64,000 bases of DNA from Cervus elaphus (taxonomy: Eukaryota; Chordata; Mammalia; Artiodactyla; Cervidae). This document shows, in pieces, positions 22,085 to 33,735 of the stretch; position 1 is the stretch's first letter, and the number at the start of each line of letters is the position of its first letter. The stretch is from the NCBI RefSeq assembly GCF_910594005.1, contig NC_057835.1, forward strand, positions 49,748,001 to 49,812,000, in the 5' to 3' direction. The notes under the pieces are model-generated. The model searched no databases. It saw only the letters and a program-made list of their open reading frames with translations, and was not told the DNA's origin. Both the position numbers and the translations under genes were made by a program.

Positions 22085-23215
22085 TACTGTTTTTTTTTTT
22101 AATCCCCTTTTATTTCTTTCAATTGAGGTGTATTCATATAATGTAAAATTAACCATTTTTAATTGAAGTGTAGTTGATTTACAATGTTTCAGGTGTACGG
22201 CAAAGTAACTTAATATATATATTCTTTTTCAGGTCCTTTTCCATTATAGTTATTAAAAGACACTAAATATAGTTCACTGTGCTATACAAGGACTGTGCCT
22301 GTTTCTTTGTTGTTTAGCTGTTTTATATATAGTAGTATGTATCTGTTAATCCCAAATTCCTAATTATCCTTGCCCCGCCCAGGGTTTATTTTGAATTTTA
22401 TTGAAGTATAGTTGATTTACAATGCTGTATTAATTTCTTCTATACAGCAGAGTGACTCAGTTATATTTTTTTCTTATTCTTTTCCATTATAATTTGTCAC
22501 AGGATATTGAATATAGTTCTCTGTACTATATACAGTAGGACCTTGTTGTTTATCCAGCCTATGTATAATAGTTTCTCTCTCCTAACCCCAAACTTCCAAT
22601 TTTCCCTCTCCTACCTGCCCCCTTGACAACCACTAAAATTAACCATTTTAAAGTGAACAATTCAGTGCATTTTTGTGCACTCACACTGTTGTGCAATCAC
22701 CAATTCTGTCTAGTTCCAAAACATTTTATCACAGAAGGAAATTCCACGCTTATTAAGCAGTTGCTCCCCATTTTCTGCTCTCTCTACCCTCTGCAACCAT
22801 CAATCTGATTTCTATTTCAGTGGGTCTACCAATTCGGATACTTCATATAAATGGAATCGTATAATATTTGACCTTTTGTTTCTGGCTTCTTTCACTTAAT
22901 ATTTTTGAGCTTCATCCTATATTACCATGTACAAGCACTATTATCCCTTTACATGGTTGAATAATATTTCACTGAGTGAATATACCACAATTTATTTATC
23001 CATCTTTCCATTGATGGACATTTGGACTATTTCCACCTTTTAGCTATTGTGAATAATGCTGTTATGAATATACTTATACATGTTTTTTGAGTACCGATTT
23101 TCAGTTCGTTTGGATAGCTACTAAGAAGTAGAATTGTTGGGTCACATACTAATTCTGTGTTTAATTTTTTAAAGAACCACCTATTTTGCACAACCGTTGG
23201 GCCAGGTTGCCCTTA
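22085..23215 (-). mobile_element. Old L1, reverse strand, interrupted
   Basis: 22085-22159 and 22635-23215 together make one reverse-strand L1M: 'caattgaggtgtattcatat' on the left, then 'aaagtgaacaattcagtgc', 'aaatggaatcgtataatatttg', 'tggttgaataatatttcact' and 'attgtgaataatgctgttatg', running from 3' UTR into the ORF2 end. The middle is a younger L1 insertion (22160-22634). Confidence 0.8.
22160..22634 (-). mobile_element. Younger L1 3' UTR insertion with doubled segment
   Basis: Two successive reverse L1 3' UTR copies: 'aattgaagtgtagttgatttac' at about 22161 and 'attgaagtatagttgatttac' at about 22401. The whole is bounded by the exact 15-bp duplication 'aaaattaaccatttt' (22145-22159, 22635-22649). 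So both copies sit inside one target-site duplication. Confidence 0.85.
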
Positions 23216-23579
23216 ATTTTAATACATCTCCAGGGAGCTACAGTCCCTCTCTCTAATGTGACCCCCTTTTGCTAATACTTCACATGATTGCAGGGGTTCC
23301 TCTGACATTTATTCAAGTAGGAAACCCTCTTAATGAATGAACTACATGTGGAAAGCTGCCAGAAACTCCTAGGAGACTGGAAAGCCCTTCTAAAGGGCTG
23401 TAGACCTTTGGACACTTTAATGAAACTTCCCTGTGCTGTCACAGACACATGCTCAAAATACGGTAGACGCTTTGTAAACGTGAGAAGCAGTGTAAGGTCA
23501 AATGAGTCAGCTGGCTTTTAGAAGTTGAAAAGGAAAACAACTACAATTCCACAGTCTTCACAAAATATTTTATATCAAA

Positions 23580-23780
23580 CCTTTTATTTGCTTGGCAAAA
23601 GCATATTAACTGCCTGCTATGGTGCTTAGCACTGATTAAATAACATGATCCGTGTTATCAGAGAACTCATGAGCTAGCAAAGGAAACAGATGGTAAACAA
23701 ATAATCGTGTTAGAATCTGACAAGCGCTAAGAACAAGACTGGACAGAGTGTTGTGGGGGTGCAGTAGATGGAGTAGTTTA
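23580..23780 (-). repeat. L2 LINE end, reverse strand
   Basis: 'attaactgcctgctatggtgcttagcac', 'gagctagcaaaggaaacag' and 'gtaaacaaataatcg' follow the reversed L2 3' region (cctactatgtgccaggcac...gacaataaacaaat). Confidence 0.5.
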
Positions 23781-23800
23781 TCATACCTAAGAAGCTGAAG

Positions 23801-24020
23801 AGCTGACTCACTGGAAAAGACCCTGATGCTGGGAAAGATTGAGGGCAGGAGGAGAAGGGGATGACAGAGGATGAGATGGTTGAATGGCTTCACTGACACA
23901 ATGGACATGAATTTGAGCAAATTCACGGAGATAGAGAAGGACAAAAAAGCCTGGTATGCTGCAGTCCATGGGGTCTCGAAGAGTCAGACATGACTTAGTG
24001 ATTGAACAACAACAACGACA
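23801..24020 (+). mobile_element. BovB LINE 3' end
   Basis: 'agctgactcactggaaaagac', 'ggcaggaggagaaggggatg', 'acagaggatgagatggttg' and 'gtctcgaagagtcagacatg' are the BovB 3' terminus, ending in 'gaacaacaacaac'. 'aagctgaa' occurs at each edge (23793-23800, 24021-24028). Strong 5' truncation. Confidence 0.92.
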
Positions 24021-24514
24021 AAGCTGAAAAAAGGCTTGACAGGAAAAGAGATTGTCAGTTGGATCATAAAGCATGGTAGGAATGTGGTCCTCAGAGAGAG
24101 ATGCTGTGATTGAAGGCTTGGAAGTACCCAACCGCAGGACACAGTTAAATGAATCTTTAAATAATTCAGGAATATCTAGGAATAATAGGGTGTATGAATG
24201 TGGGGATGAGAGGGTAAAATTGGAAAGTAAATATTGTATCTTATTAGCAGCCAGAAATGAACTGACCCTACCAGCCTGAGACTGACCCCTTGGAGAACAG
24301 CCCCCTCCTGACATTCAGAGTCCTCCGGGGTATCACTCACTGGCTAAGCACTGCCATCAGGCATATGTATCAATGTATGACTTACTTCTGGGGGTGCCAT
24401 TTAAAAGATTTCAAGACCTCAGAATGGCATTTCTCTAAATTTCTAAATGAATTTGTCAAAATCCTAGAAAGCTCTGCTGTATAAGCATATAAGCCTTGCA
24501 ATAAAACAGCCTTG

Positions 24515-24885
24515 AGTGATTGCTTTTATCCCTCTAAGCATCAGTTTTATTATAAAATGGGCCTTATGAAAATACCTGCCTTGTAAAGTTGTAAGAGGAT
24601 TAAATGACGAAAATGAATTAATTAGTTCTAATCTGGTGACTCTGGTAAAGAACCTGCCTGCCAATGCAGGAGATACAAGAGACGCAGTTTGCATCCCTGG
24701 GTTAGGAAGATCCCCTGAGGAGGGCACAGCAACCCACTCCATTCTTCTTGCTTGGAAGATTCCATGGACAGAGGAGCCTGGCGGGTTATTGCCCATGGGT
24801 CGCAGAGAGTCGGGATAACTGAGCACATGCACACACAATCACATAGTAAGCATTTATAAATGTGACTTAATATTATTCTTAATGA
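24515..24885 (+). repeat. MIR SINE split by a Bov-tA
   Basis: Left part: 'cctctaagcatcagttttatta', 'gttgtaagaggattaaatgac'. Right part after the insertion: 'cacatagtaagcatttataaatg'. These are consecutive MIR segments. Confidence 0.62.
24630..24837 (+). mobile_element. Bov-tA SINE inside a MIR
   Basis: Lacks the usual 'cttccctggtgg' start but has 'gactctggtaaagaacctgcc', the body and 'cgcagagagtcgggataactgag' followed by an AC-rich tail. Confidence 0.92.
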
Positions 24886-25884
24886 GAAGCTCTAGGAATT
24901 CAAACTGATTTGGTATCTCAGGAAACTACATACTTCATCTCTCTTTTAGGAAACATTTGGATCAAGGGGTCAATTCTAGTGACGAAATTTTTATCATCAA
25001 TATCGTGAAAAGATCTGGACTTTTTGTTGATTGGCTTGGAAAGGAAAAAAAAAAAAAATCTGTGATTTCTGGTTCTTTTTAGCATCCTAAACAGATTGCT
25101 TCTCTTGGGAATTTCCTAAGACCCGGTCTCAACAGGGACAGCTCTCATCTCTGTGATGACAGCCCCCTCTACTTCTTGAAAATGTCCCTGGAAAAAAAGG
25201 TCAAGAGTGACTAAGGGAGAGAACTCAAGGTTTGAATAACAATAGTCTCCTGTCGGCTAACAGAATTTCACATATATTTCACGAGTGCTTGCTATTCAAA
25301 TCCTTGCAACTTGGAGAAGTTTTCCATTCCGGGCTACCTAAAGAACTCAGCAAAAGCTAAACCTACCTTGACGAAGCTCTATCCCAAGGTGAAATTACAT
25401 TTAGAAATATGGAGATTATTCCGACACAGCTTAAAGACTTTTCTCCATAATCTGTCACATTTAACAACTGTGTCCAGGCAGATGTTTAGACTTTTCAGCA
25501 TGACAAAGTAGAAGACAGACCAAAGAGATCAAGTTCAGACATCAAGCATACCTTGGCTTCACTCAAAAAAGAACTGGTAAGAGCATTAGAAATGTTATTA
25601 AATTTACATAAAGAGGAATATGGAAGGCAACATAAACAGATCAGGGGAGCCATACCTGGGGATTAGGAAACATGCCTGGTCAACAATTAGGAACAAGTTT
25701 GAGAGAGCAGAAAACACTGTAATTTTACATGCAGAGCATCTTTTTCTAAGGAAAGGTTTTTGGGGTTTTTTGTTTGTTTGTTTGTTTGGTCTTCGTTTTA
25801 ACAAAAGCAAGAAATGCCTACCATCATGGCATGACTGATGTGCTTAAAATTCGACAATTGGTATAGTCATTAGTAATTATATGA
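24886..25884. other. Repeat-poor sequence
   Basis: No family recognised over about 1 kb. It has a (TTTG)n run near 25770. 25230-25560 is free of homopolymers and of any recognised repeat and could be conserved. Confidence 0.4.
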
Positions 25885-26076
25885 TAGCACTTATGGTAAA
25901 GAATCTGCCTGCCAAAGAAGAAGGCATAAGAGATGCAGGTTTGATCCCTGGGTCGGGATGATGCCCTGGAAGAGGGCATGGCAACCCACTCCAGTATTCT
26001 TGCCTGGAGAATTCCATAGAGGAGTGTGGTGGGCTACAGTCCTTAGGGTCTCAAAGAGTCAGACTTAGCACGCACG
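25885..26076 (+). mobile_element. Bov-tA SINE, diverged
   Basis: 'tggtaaagaatctgcctgcc', 'aggtttgatccctgggtcgg', 'ctccagtattcttgcctgg' and a shortened end 'caaagagtcagacttagcacg'. The first bases and part of the 3' end are missing. Confidence 0.9.
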
Positions 26077-27038
26077 TAAAGCAGGCCATGTAACTATGTA
26101 TCCTCTGATAAACCAGTGAGTGACCCAGGATCACTTCTTCATGTGCTCTACTGCTATTTCTAGGCTATTCTTAGATCTGTAATCTGTCGGGAACTTCCTG
26201 TGCTCTGGAAATGTCTAAGATCTGCCCTTATTATTTGCTGCATTTTCATCAAACTTAAAAAATGAGGCATAAGGAACTTGAGTTTAAAAATCAAACAAAC
26301 GTTGCAACCTTCTGGAACTTCCCTACTTTAAATCTTGTCATTGTATTTGTAAAATCATCCTCTTCATCCTGTTTAATAATTGATTTCCTGATGACTGCTC
26401 AAAGAGTGATTTTTTTCCTTCAATGTCAAGTACTCTGACATTGGGCTGAGTCATTTTGAATCTGTTCACAGTCTTAGATGACCTCAAACAAACAAAAATT
26501 TTGTACTGAAGAAAAACCATGCCCTAAAATTGGTTTTCTTTTAAATTCCAGTAATTTACTTCTTTATAATTATCTTTTCATTACTTTGGCTGTTTGTCTT
26601 TATGTAAGAGACACTGAACTTCAATAGCTTTTGCAGTGAGTAAAGAAAATGTAGAACTATTGATCCGCCAACAAAACATCTGAGTGATGTAGAGATGTTA
26701 GGATTGTGGGTTGATGAATTTTAGAACTTTCACTTTAGTTTGCAAAGCAAGTCAAAATTTTTTTAACAGAATAGTTTCTTTGCTTTTCTTTTTTTTTTTT
26801 TTTAATTTGCGCTGATGACTTAACCTTTAAGATTTATCTCTGAAACTAAATTTCTGATTATGCTCTAACTCTCTTTAGTAAACAACTAAATAGTCTATGC
26901 ACTAGAAGCACTAAAAGCTCACAACTGGAAGGTGAATAGATTACCAGAATACAGTGTTATATTTTGTATGATAGTTGCAAGGGCCTGGGTAGCAAAAAAT
27001 AAGTCGTAGGTCCATCTTGTAGCTGATAGAAAGGTTCA
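26077..27038. other. Unassigned sequence
   Basis: No repeat or gene recognised. A T17-type run lies near 26790. Confidence 0.45.
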
Positions 27039-27048
27039 TATCTTACCT

Positions 27049-27201
27049 ATTGTTGTTGTTCAGTCTCTCGGTAGTGTCTGACTCTTTGCGAGCCCATGGA
27101 CTGCAGCATACCAGGCTTCCCTGTCCTTCACTGTCTCCCAGAATTTGCTCAGACTCATGCCCATTGAGTCAATGATGCTATCCAACCATCTCATCCTCTG
27201 G
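27049..27201 (-). mobile_element. BovB LINE 3' end, reverse strand
   Basis: 'tgttgttgttcagtctctcgg', 'ctttgcgagcccatggactg' and 'gatgctatccaaccatctcatcctctg' are the reversed BovB terminus. Flanking 'tatcttacct' (27039-27048) and 'tatcttatct' (27202-27211) form a 9/10 target duplication. Confidence 0.92.
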
Positions 27202-27900
27202 TATCTTATCTACAATTCTCATCTATCTTATAAAGTTTCACATCTTATAATTAAGATAATTAAATCATTGGAATGGCACTTTCTATTGAATAAATGGAAA
27301 AAAAAAAACCAGTGAGAAATCCTGGCAGAGAAGATGCAATTTACCTTAGAAAAATGAATAAGCTCAACACCATGGGCAGAGAACACCCATCCCAGTTTAA
27401 AATGTTTGAAATAGCAGTTTTGCCCTTACTGGAGATAGCCCTCGTCCAAGGTAAGAGAAACCTAAGTAAGACAGTAGGTATTGCCAGGGGGCATCAGAGG
27501 GCAGACACACTAAAACCATAATCACAGAAAACTAGCCAACTTGATCACAGGACCACAGTCTTATCTAACTCAATGAAACTAAGCCATGCCGTGTGGGGCC
27601 ACCCAAGACGGTCGGGTCACGGTGGAGAGGTCTGACAGAATGTGGTCCACTGGAGACGGGAATGGCAAACCACTTCAGTATTCTTGCCTTGAGAACCCCA
27701 TGAACAGTATGAAAAGGCAAAATTATAGGATACTGAAAGAGGAACTCCCCAGGTTGGTAGGTGCCCAATATGCAACTGGAGATCAATGGAGAAGTAACTC
27801 CAGAAAGAATGAAGAGATGGAGCCAAAGCAAAAACAGTACCCAGTTGTGGATGTGAATGGTGATAGAAGCAAGGTCTGATGCTGTAAAGAGCAATATTGC

Positions 27901-28615
27901 ATAGGAACCTGGAATGTTAGGTCCATGAATCAAAGCAAATTGGAAGTAGTCAAACAGGAGATGACAAGAGTCAACATCGACATTCTAGGAATCAGCAAAC
28001 TAAAATGGACTGGAATGGGTGAATTGACCCATTTTATCTACTTCTGTGGGCAGGAATCCCTTAGAAGAAATGGAGTAGCCATCATGGTCAACAAAAGAGT
28101 CTGAAATGCAGTACTTGGATGCAATCTCAAAAACCATAGAATGATCTCTGCTCGTTTCCAAGGCAAACCATTCAATATCATGGTAATCCAAGCATATGCC
28201 CCAACCAGTAACTCTGAAGAAGCTGAAGTTGAACAGTTCTATGAAGACCTACAAGACCTTTTAGAACTAACACCCAAAAAAGATGTCCTTTTCATTATAG
28301 GGGACTGAAATGCAAAAGTAGGAAGTCAGGAAACACCTGGAGTAACAGACAAATTTGGCCTTGAAGTATGGAATGAAGCAGGGCAAAGGCTAATAGAGTT
28401 TTGCCAAGAGAACGCACTGGTCATAGCAAACAGCCTCTTCCAACAACACAAGAGAAGACTCTACACATGGACATCACCAGATGGTCAACACCGAAATCAG
28501 ATTGATTATGTTCTTTACAGCCAAAGATGGAGAAACACTATACAGTCAGCAAAAACAAGACCAGGAGCTGACTGTGGCTCAGATCATGAACTCCTCATTG
28601 CCAAATTCAGACTAA
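27901..28615 (+). pseudogene. BovB endonuclease domain, broken
   Basis: The frame starting at 27901 reads IGTWNVRSMNQ, the start of the APE-type endonuclease fold, through 'KLKWTGMG' and the GDWNA-like catalytic segment, to the SDH-type 'GADCGSDHELLI' end. Two TGA stops break it: 28102-28104 (an Arg CGA to TGA, a typical CpG decay) and 28306-28308 (Trp to stop inside GDWNAKVG). A one-base loss near 28612 then shifts the frame. Normally this domain nicks target DNA for reverse transcription. Confidence 0.85.
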
Positions 28616-28616
28616 A

Positions 28617-30382
28617 TTGAAGAAAGTAGGGAAAAGCACTAGACCATTCAGGTATGAACTAAATCAAATCCCTTATGATTATACAGTGGAAGTGAGAAAT
28701 AGATTTAAGGGACTAGATCTGATAGACAGAGTGCCTGATGAACTATGGATGGAGGTTCGTGACATTGTACAGGGAGCAAGACCATCCCCATGGAAAAGAG
28801 ATGCAAAAAAGCAAAATGGCTGTCTGAGGAGGCCTTACAAATAGCTGTGAAAAGAAGAGAAGTGAAAAGCAAAGGAGAAAAGGAAAGATATTCCCATTTG
28901 AATGCAGAGTTCCAAAGAAGAACAAAGAGAGATAAGAAAGACTTCCTCAGTGACCAATGCAAAGAAATAGAGGAAAACAACAGAATGGGAAAGACTAGAT
29001 ATCTCTTCAAGAAAATTGGAGATACCAAGGGAATATTCCATGCAAACATGGTCTCGATAAAGAACAGAAATGGTATGAACGTAACGGAAGCAGAAGATAT
29101 TAAGAGGAGGTGGCAAGAATACACAGAAGAACTGTACAAAAAAGCTGTCCAAGACTCAGATAATCACGATGGTGTGATCACTCACCTAAAGCCAGACATC
29201 CCAGAATGCGAAGTCAAGTGGGCCTTAGAAAGCATCACTACGAACACAGCTAGTGGATGTGATGGAATTCCAGTTGAGCTATTTCAAATCCTGAAAGATG
29301 ATGCTGTGAAAGTGCTGCACTCAACATGCCAGCAAATTTGGAAAACTCAGCAGTGGCCACAGGACTGGAAAAGGTCAGTTTTCATTCCAGTCCCTAAGAA
29401 AGATAATGCCAAAGAATGCTCAAACTACTGCGCAATTGCACTCATCTTACACGTTGGTAAAGTAATGCTCAAAATTCTCCAAGCCAGGTTTCAACAGTAC
29501 ATGAACCGTGAACTTCCAGATGTTCAAGCTGGTTTTAGAAAAGCTAGAGATCAAATTGCCAGAAATCAAATTGCCAATATCCACTGGATCATTGAAAAAG
29601 CAAGAGAGTTCCAGAAAAACGTCTATTTCTGCTTTATTGACTATGCAAAAGCCTTTGACTGTGTGGATCGCAATGAACTGTGGAAAATTCTGAAAGAGAT
29701 GGGAATACCAGACCACCTGACCTGCCTCTTGAGAAATCTGTATGCAGGTCAGGAAGCAACAGTTAGAACTGGACATGGAACAACAGACTGGTTCCAAATA
29801 GGAAAAGGAGTATGTCAAGGCTGTATATTGTCACCCTGCTTATTTAACTTATATGCAGAGTACATCATGAGAAACGCTGGGCTGGAAGAAGCACAAGCTG
29901 GAATCAAGATTGCCAGGAGAAATATCAATAACCTCAGATAGGCAGATGACACCACCCTTATGGCAGAAAGTGAAGAGGAACTAAAGAGCCTCTTGAAGAA
30001 AGTGAAAGAGGAGAGTGAAAAGGTTGGCTTAAAGCTCAACATTCAGAAAACTAAGATCATGGCATCAGGTCCCATCACTTCATGGGAAATAGATGGGGAA
30101 ACAGTGGAAACAGTGTCAGACTTTATTTTTTGGGGCTCCAAAATCACTGCAGATGGTGACTGCAGCCATGAAATTAAAAGACACTTACTCCTTGGAAGGA
30201 AAGTTATGACCAACCTACACAGCATATTAAAAAGCATAGACATTACTTTGCCAACAAAGGTCCGTCTAGTCAAGGCTATGGTTTTTCCAGTGGTCATGTA
30301 TGGATGTGAGAGTTGGACTGTGAGAAAGCTGAGTGCCGAAAAATTGATGCTTTTGAACTATGGTGTTGGAGAAGACTCTTGA
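28617..30382 (+). pseudogene. BovB reverse transcriptase, stop in YADD motif
   Basis: 28617-28844 holds the linker (RPFRYELNQIPYDYTVEVRN); a shift near 28770 leads to the 383-residue frame 28790-29941. In it are the RT pieces: SVFIPVPKKDNAKECSNY, motif A FIDYAKAFDCVD (about 29632) and motif B GVCQGCILSPCLFNLY (about 29802). The frame ends at TAG 29939-29941, exactly where YADD should start; GCA GAT GAC (ADD) follows in the same frame. After it the same frame resumes (AESEEELKSLLKKV...) to 30382, where a one-base loss near 30318 has already shifted the C-terminus. Confidence 0.92.
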
Positions 30383-31351
30383 GAGTCCCGTGGAGATCCA
30401 ACCAGTCCATCCTAAAGGAGATCAGTCCTGGGTGTTCATTGGAAGGACTGATGCTGAAGCTGAAACTCCAATACTTTGGCCACCTCATGTGAAGAGTTGA
30501 CTCATTGGAAAAGACCCTGAGGCTGGGAGGGATTGGGGGCAGGAGGAGAAGGGGACGACAGAGGATGAGATGGCTGGATGGCATCACCGACTCAATGGAC
30601 ATGAGTCTGAGTAAACTCCGGGAGTTGGTAATGGACAGGGAGGCCTGGCGTGCTGTGATTCATGGGGTCGCAAAGAGTCAGGCACGACTGAGCGACTGAA
30701 CTGAACTGAATTGGCCTTGCTGTCTGACATTTATTTAAATGAATGTGTTTTTTTCCATCAATATTAATTTCTTTTTCAGTCACTTATAGGAGATAAAATA
30801 ATAATGGTATTATTTGCTTGAGAGGAAATAATATGGCAAATGAAAATTAGTTCTGATTATCTTTTTTAATTTCATTTTTTAAATGAGAATGTTTTTAATT
30901 TTTATTGGAATATAGTCACTTTACAATGTTGTGTTAGTTTCTGTTTTACAGCAAAGTGAATCAGTTATATGTATATAGGTGTCCCCTCTTTTTTAGATTC
31001 TGTTCCCATTTAGGTCACCAGAGAGCATTGAGTAGACCTCCATGTGCTATACAGTACATTCTCATTAATTATTTTATACATAGTATTGTTTATATGTCAA
31101 TCCCAACTCCCAATGCATTCCACCCCCTTTCCCCCTTGATATCCATAAGTTCTCTATATCTGTGTCTCTATTTCTGCTTTACAAATAAGTTCATCTGCAC
31201 CATTTTTCCTAGATTCCACATACAAGTGATATTATACAATATTTATTTTTCTCTTTCTGACTTACTTTACTCTCTATGACAGTCTTTAGGTCCATCCATG
31301 TTTCTGCAAATGGCACTATTTCACTCCTTTTTGTGGCTGAGTAGTATTGCA

Positions 31352-31352
<1 letters not shown>

Positions 31353-31385
<33 letters not shown>

Positions 31386-31392
31386 TGTGAGT
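31353..31392. repeat. (TG)n microsatellite
   Basis: About 15 pure TG units then 'gagtgtgagtgtg', inside the L1. Confidence 0.9.
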
Positions 31393-31434
31393 GTGTACCA
31401 CATCTTCTTTATCCATTCCGCTGTTAACAGATAT

Positions 31435-31673
31435 TTGTTGTTCAGTTGCTCAGTCATGTCCAACTCTTTGCAACCCCATGGACCGCAGCACACTAGGCTT
31501 TCCTGTCCTTCACCATCTCCTGGAGTTTTCTTAAACTCATGCCCATTGAGTGGGTGATGCCATGCAACCATCTCGTCCTCTGTTGTCACCTTCTCTGCCT
31601 GTCTTCAATCTTTCCCAGCATCAGGGTCTATTCCAATGAGTAGGCTCTTTGCATCAGGTGGCCAAAGTATTGG
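31435..31673 (-). mobile_element. BovB 3' end nested in L1
   Basis: 'ttgttcagttgctcagtcatg', 'cagcacactaggctttcctgtcc', 'tttcccagcatcagggtctattcc' and 'caggtggccaaagtattgg' are the reversed BovB end. L1 sequence resumes at about 31675. Confidence 0.92.
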
Positions 31674-32249
31674 AGCTTCTATGTCCATGCTATTGTGAAT
31701 AGTGCTGCAATGAGCATTGGGGCTCATGTGTTCTTTTGAGTTATGGCTTTTTCTGTATATGCCCAGCAATAGGATTGCTGGGTCACTGATTATCTTCTAA
31801 GCTGATACTATCTCAGTTTGTCCTTCACAATGTCATTTACTATTACCTTAGAGAAACTTATCAGTAATTTGATAACCTTTATCTACTAAGTATATTTGTT
31901 CTTTATTTATAAACCTATATTTCATATGCATTTTCCTTTATATATGTGTACAGGTACATATGTATATATATAAAGACATGTCTATCATATATAATTCTTT
32001 CACCTACTGACTTAACCTAAGAGAAAGATCCCCATGCTCAAAGACTTGAGGTTTTTATAGGATCAATGTTGGAAGGATTATCACTTTTTTCTTTTCGACA
32101 AAAGAACCCTTTCTCTTTAATAGTCTTCCTAATCTAGCACTACATACACAAAAAAGAACCTGAATGTGTTAGAAATTTGTAGAAATCCATGCATGTGAGA
32201 AAACCCCAGGAAAGCATTGAAACTAGATAAGTTTATTTGTTTTTTCTTT

Positions 32250-32385
32250 TTTTTTTAAGATTTATCAAGATACAGTTGATAAACAAAAATACTGCACACA
32301 CGTAGTCTATACCTCTTGTTGAGTTTGGACATATGCATATACCTGTGTAACCTAATCCCAAGATTTCCAGTACTGTACAGCAACC
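32250..32385 (-). repeat. Old L1M 3' UTR fragment
   Basis: 'aagatttatcaagatacagttgataaac', 'actgcacacacg', 'gagtttggacatatgcatatacc' resemble the reversed L1M 3' UTR (tattgaggtataattgacatac...tgcacatat...gtttgacatatgtatac). Sequence 32386-32885 is unassigned. Confidence 0.5.
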
Positions 32386-32885
32386 CTTTGAGATCTAAAG
32401 ACTGTCCCCAAAGACTGGGGACTGTAATGCTGTGTTTATGCTTCTTAAGCTTTTTATGTTGTTGAAACAATTTCATAAAATCTTTGTTGTATTCATATTT
32501 TAGGGCAATAATTTAATTTGTTCCTTAAACAAAAGACTTAACATTTTTAGGATTTTTTTTTTTTAAATCACTGCCTAAATTTCTCACTCTTTTCCCCTGC
32601 CTATTAATAGCCTAACATGTATCAGTGATGTTGATATGAGATCTGACAAAAATCCTTGCCCACCAGGAGAGCATAATATCATCTAAAATCATTCATTGTC
32701 TCTTCCTCTACTCTTTGTTTCCTCAACTTAAACAAATTAAACAATAATCAATTGACAGGCAGAATCTTTCAAGATCAAAATTTATTTTCAAGAAAGTTAA
32801 ATTCCTTGGGTAGAAGGAGGAAACAATTTGTCAGACTCTGTTACGAAAGCTTTGTAGACATCTTATTTAAGCAAAAATAATCCTG

Positions 32886-33035
32886 TGAAATATTTTATAC
32901 ATAAAGAAACTTAGGTTCAAAGAACTTGAATGACATACCCGAGATCACACTATAAATGATAGAATTAGGATTTAACCCCAGTTCTGTGCAACCTCAAAGG
33001 TCCTACTACTCTTTCCTATAACTGACACCTTCTCC
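32886..33035 (-). repeat. MIR SINE, reverse strand
   Basis: 'taaagaaacttaggttcaaag', 'acatacccgagatcacacta', 'agaattaggatttaacccc' is the reversed MIR body. Confidence 0.58.
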
Positions 33036-33239
33036 AAGGACAGTGGCAGGAAGCAGGGTGGCAGGTGAACATTAGAAAGGAAGGAAGATCTCTTCAGAAG
33101 TGAAGAAATGAGAATTTTATTATCTTGTTCTTCAAATAGAAATGATCAGTAGGAATCCCAGTGAGTCTTAAGGATATAAGTTAGCATGACCCAGGACCTA
33201 GGTTTCACTGGTCTCTTCTGAAGCACTGCCATTAATTTC

Positions 33240-33580
33240 TTCACTCAGCACTAGTTTATTGGGTGTCTAGTAAGAGCCTAACAATGTTCAAGTCACTAGT
33301 ATAGCACACTGAATAAGGATCTCTGTTCAGAAGACACAATTAACAGATAGACAAACAAAAAATAAACAAAGTAATTGGGTTATCTGAGCTTGTCTATGAT
33401 GTTGATATTTGGTTTGAGATCTGAAGAATGGAAGGAAACAGAAAGGTAGAAAGGCTTTCCTAGAAAGAACAGCAAATGCAAAGGCCCTGGGGCAGGAAAG
33501 AGCTTGACTTGGAAGAAACTGAAAAGCAGGCCAGTGATGTAGCCTTGTGAGCACCAGGGTGGGTGGTAGGAGGTGATGCT
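33240..33580 (-). repeat. L2 LINE, reverse strand
   Basis: 'ttattgggtgtctagtaagagcc', 'aacaatgttcaagtcac', then 'gcaaatgcaaaggccctgggg' and 'ggccagtgatgtagcc' follow the reversed L2 3' region. A decayed, ancient element; 33036-33239 to its left is unassigned. Confidence 0.5.
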
Positions 33581-33735
33581 GGAGTGAAAGATGGGTGCTG
33601 ACCCCAAGCCAGGACTTCAGGCTAAAGTGGCAGGGTCATTCTTCTCCCTATATTCTACTGTCTTCCGTTTGTCAGTGGCCAGCACAAAGCTTCTATTTTG
33701 GACAATGCCCGCAACCAGGAGACCCACTGCACTCT

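Larger units (their letters stand above)
27431..30710 (+). mobile_element. Near full-length BovB (RTE-type) LINE
   Basis: About 3.28 kb, the expected length of a whole BovB. A 5' region begins 'gagatagccctcgtccaagg', then the endonuclease region, the reverse transcriptase region and the 3' terminus 'gagcgactgaactgaactgaa' with its characteristic short tandem tail instead of poly(A). Imperfect target duplication: 'ttgcccttact' (27420-27430) and 'ttggccttgct' (30711-30721), 9 of 11 matching. BovB is known for horizontal spread between squamates and ruminants. The copy is dead: several stops and frameshifts interrupt its single open frame. Confidence 0.95.
30845..31785 (-). mobile_element. Artiodactyl L1, reverse strand, split by BovB
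   Basis: Reversed 3' UTR from 'ttattggaatatagtcacttt' through 'tggctgagtagtattgcat', a (TG)n run, 'ctttatccattccgctgtt', then after the nested BovB 'ctattgtgaatagtgctgcaa' and 'cagcaataggattgctgggtc'. It reaches just into the end of ORF2. Sequence 31786-32249 to its right is unassigned AT-rich DNA. Confidence 0.88.

Noticed and set aside
10856..31392. CRISPR-like arrays
   Set aside because: The only regular arrays are microsatellites, one minisatellite and the SINE triplication; no spacer-repeat structure and the DNA is mammalian.
31209..31589. 126-residue minus-strand frame with THTHTHTHTH
   Set aside because: Made of L1 3' UTR, a (TG)n run and a nested BovB fragment.
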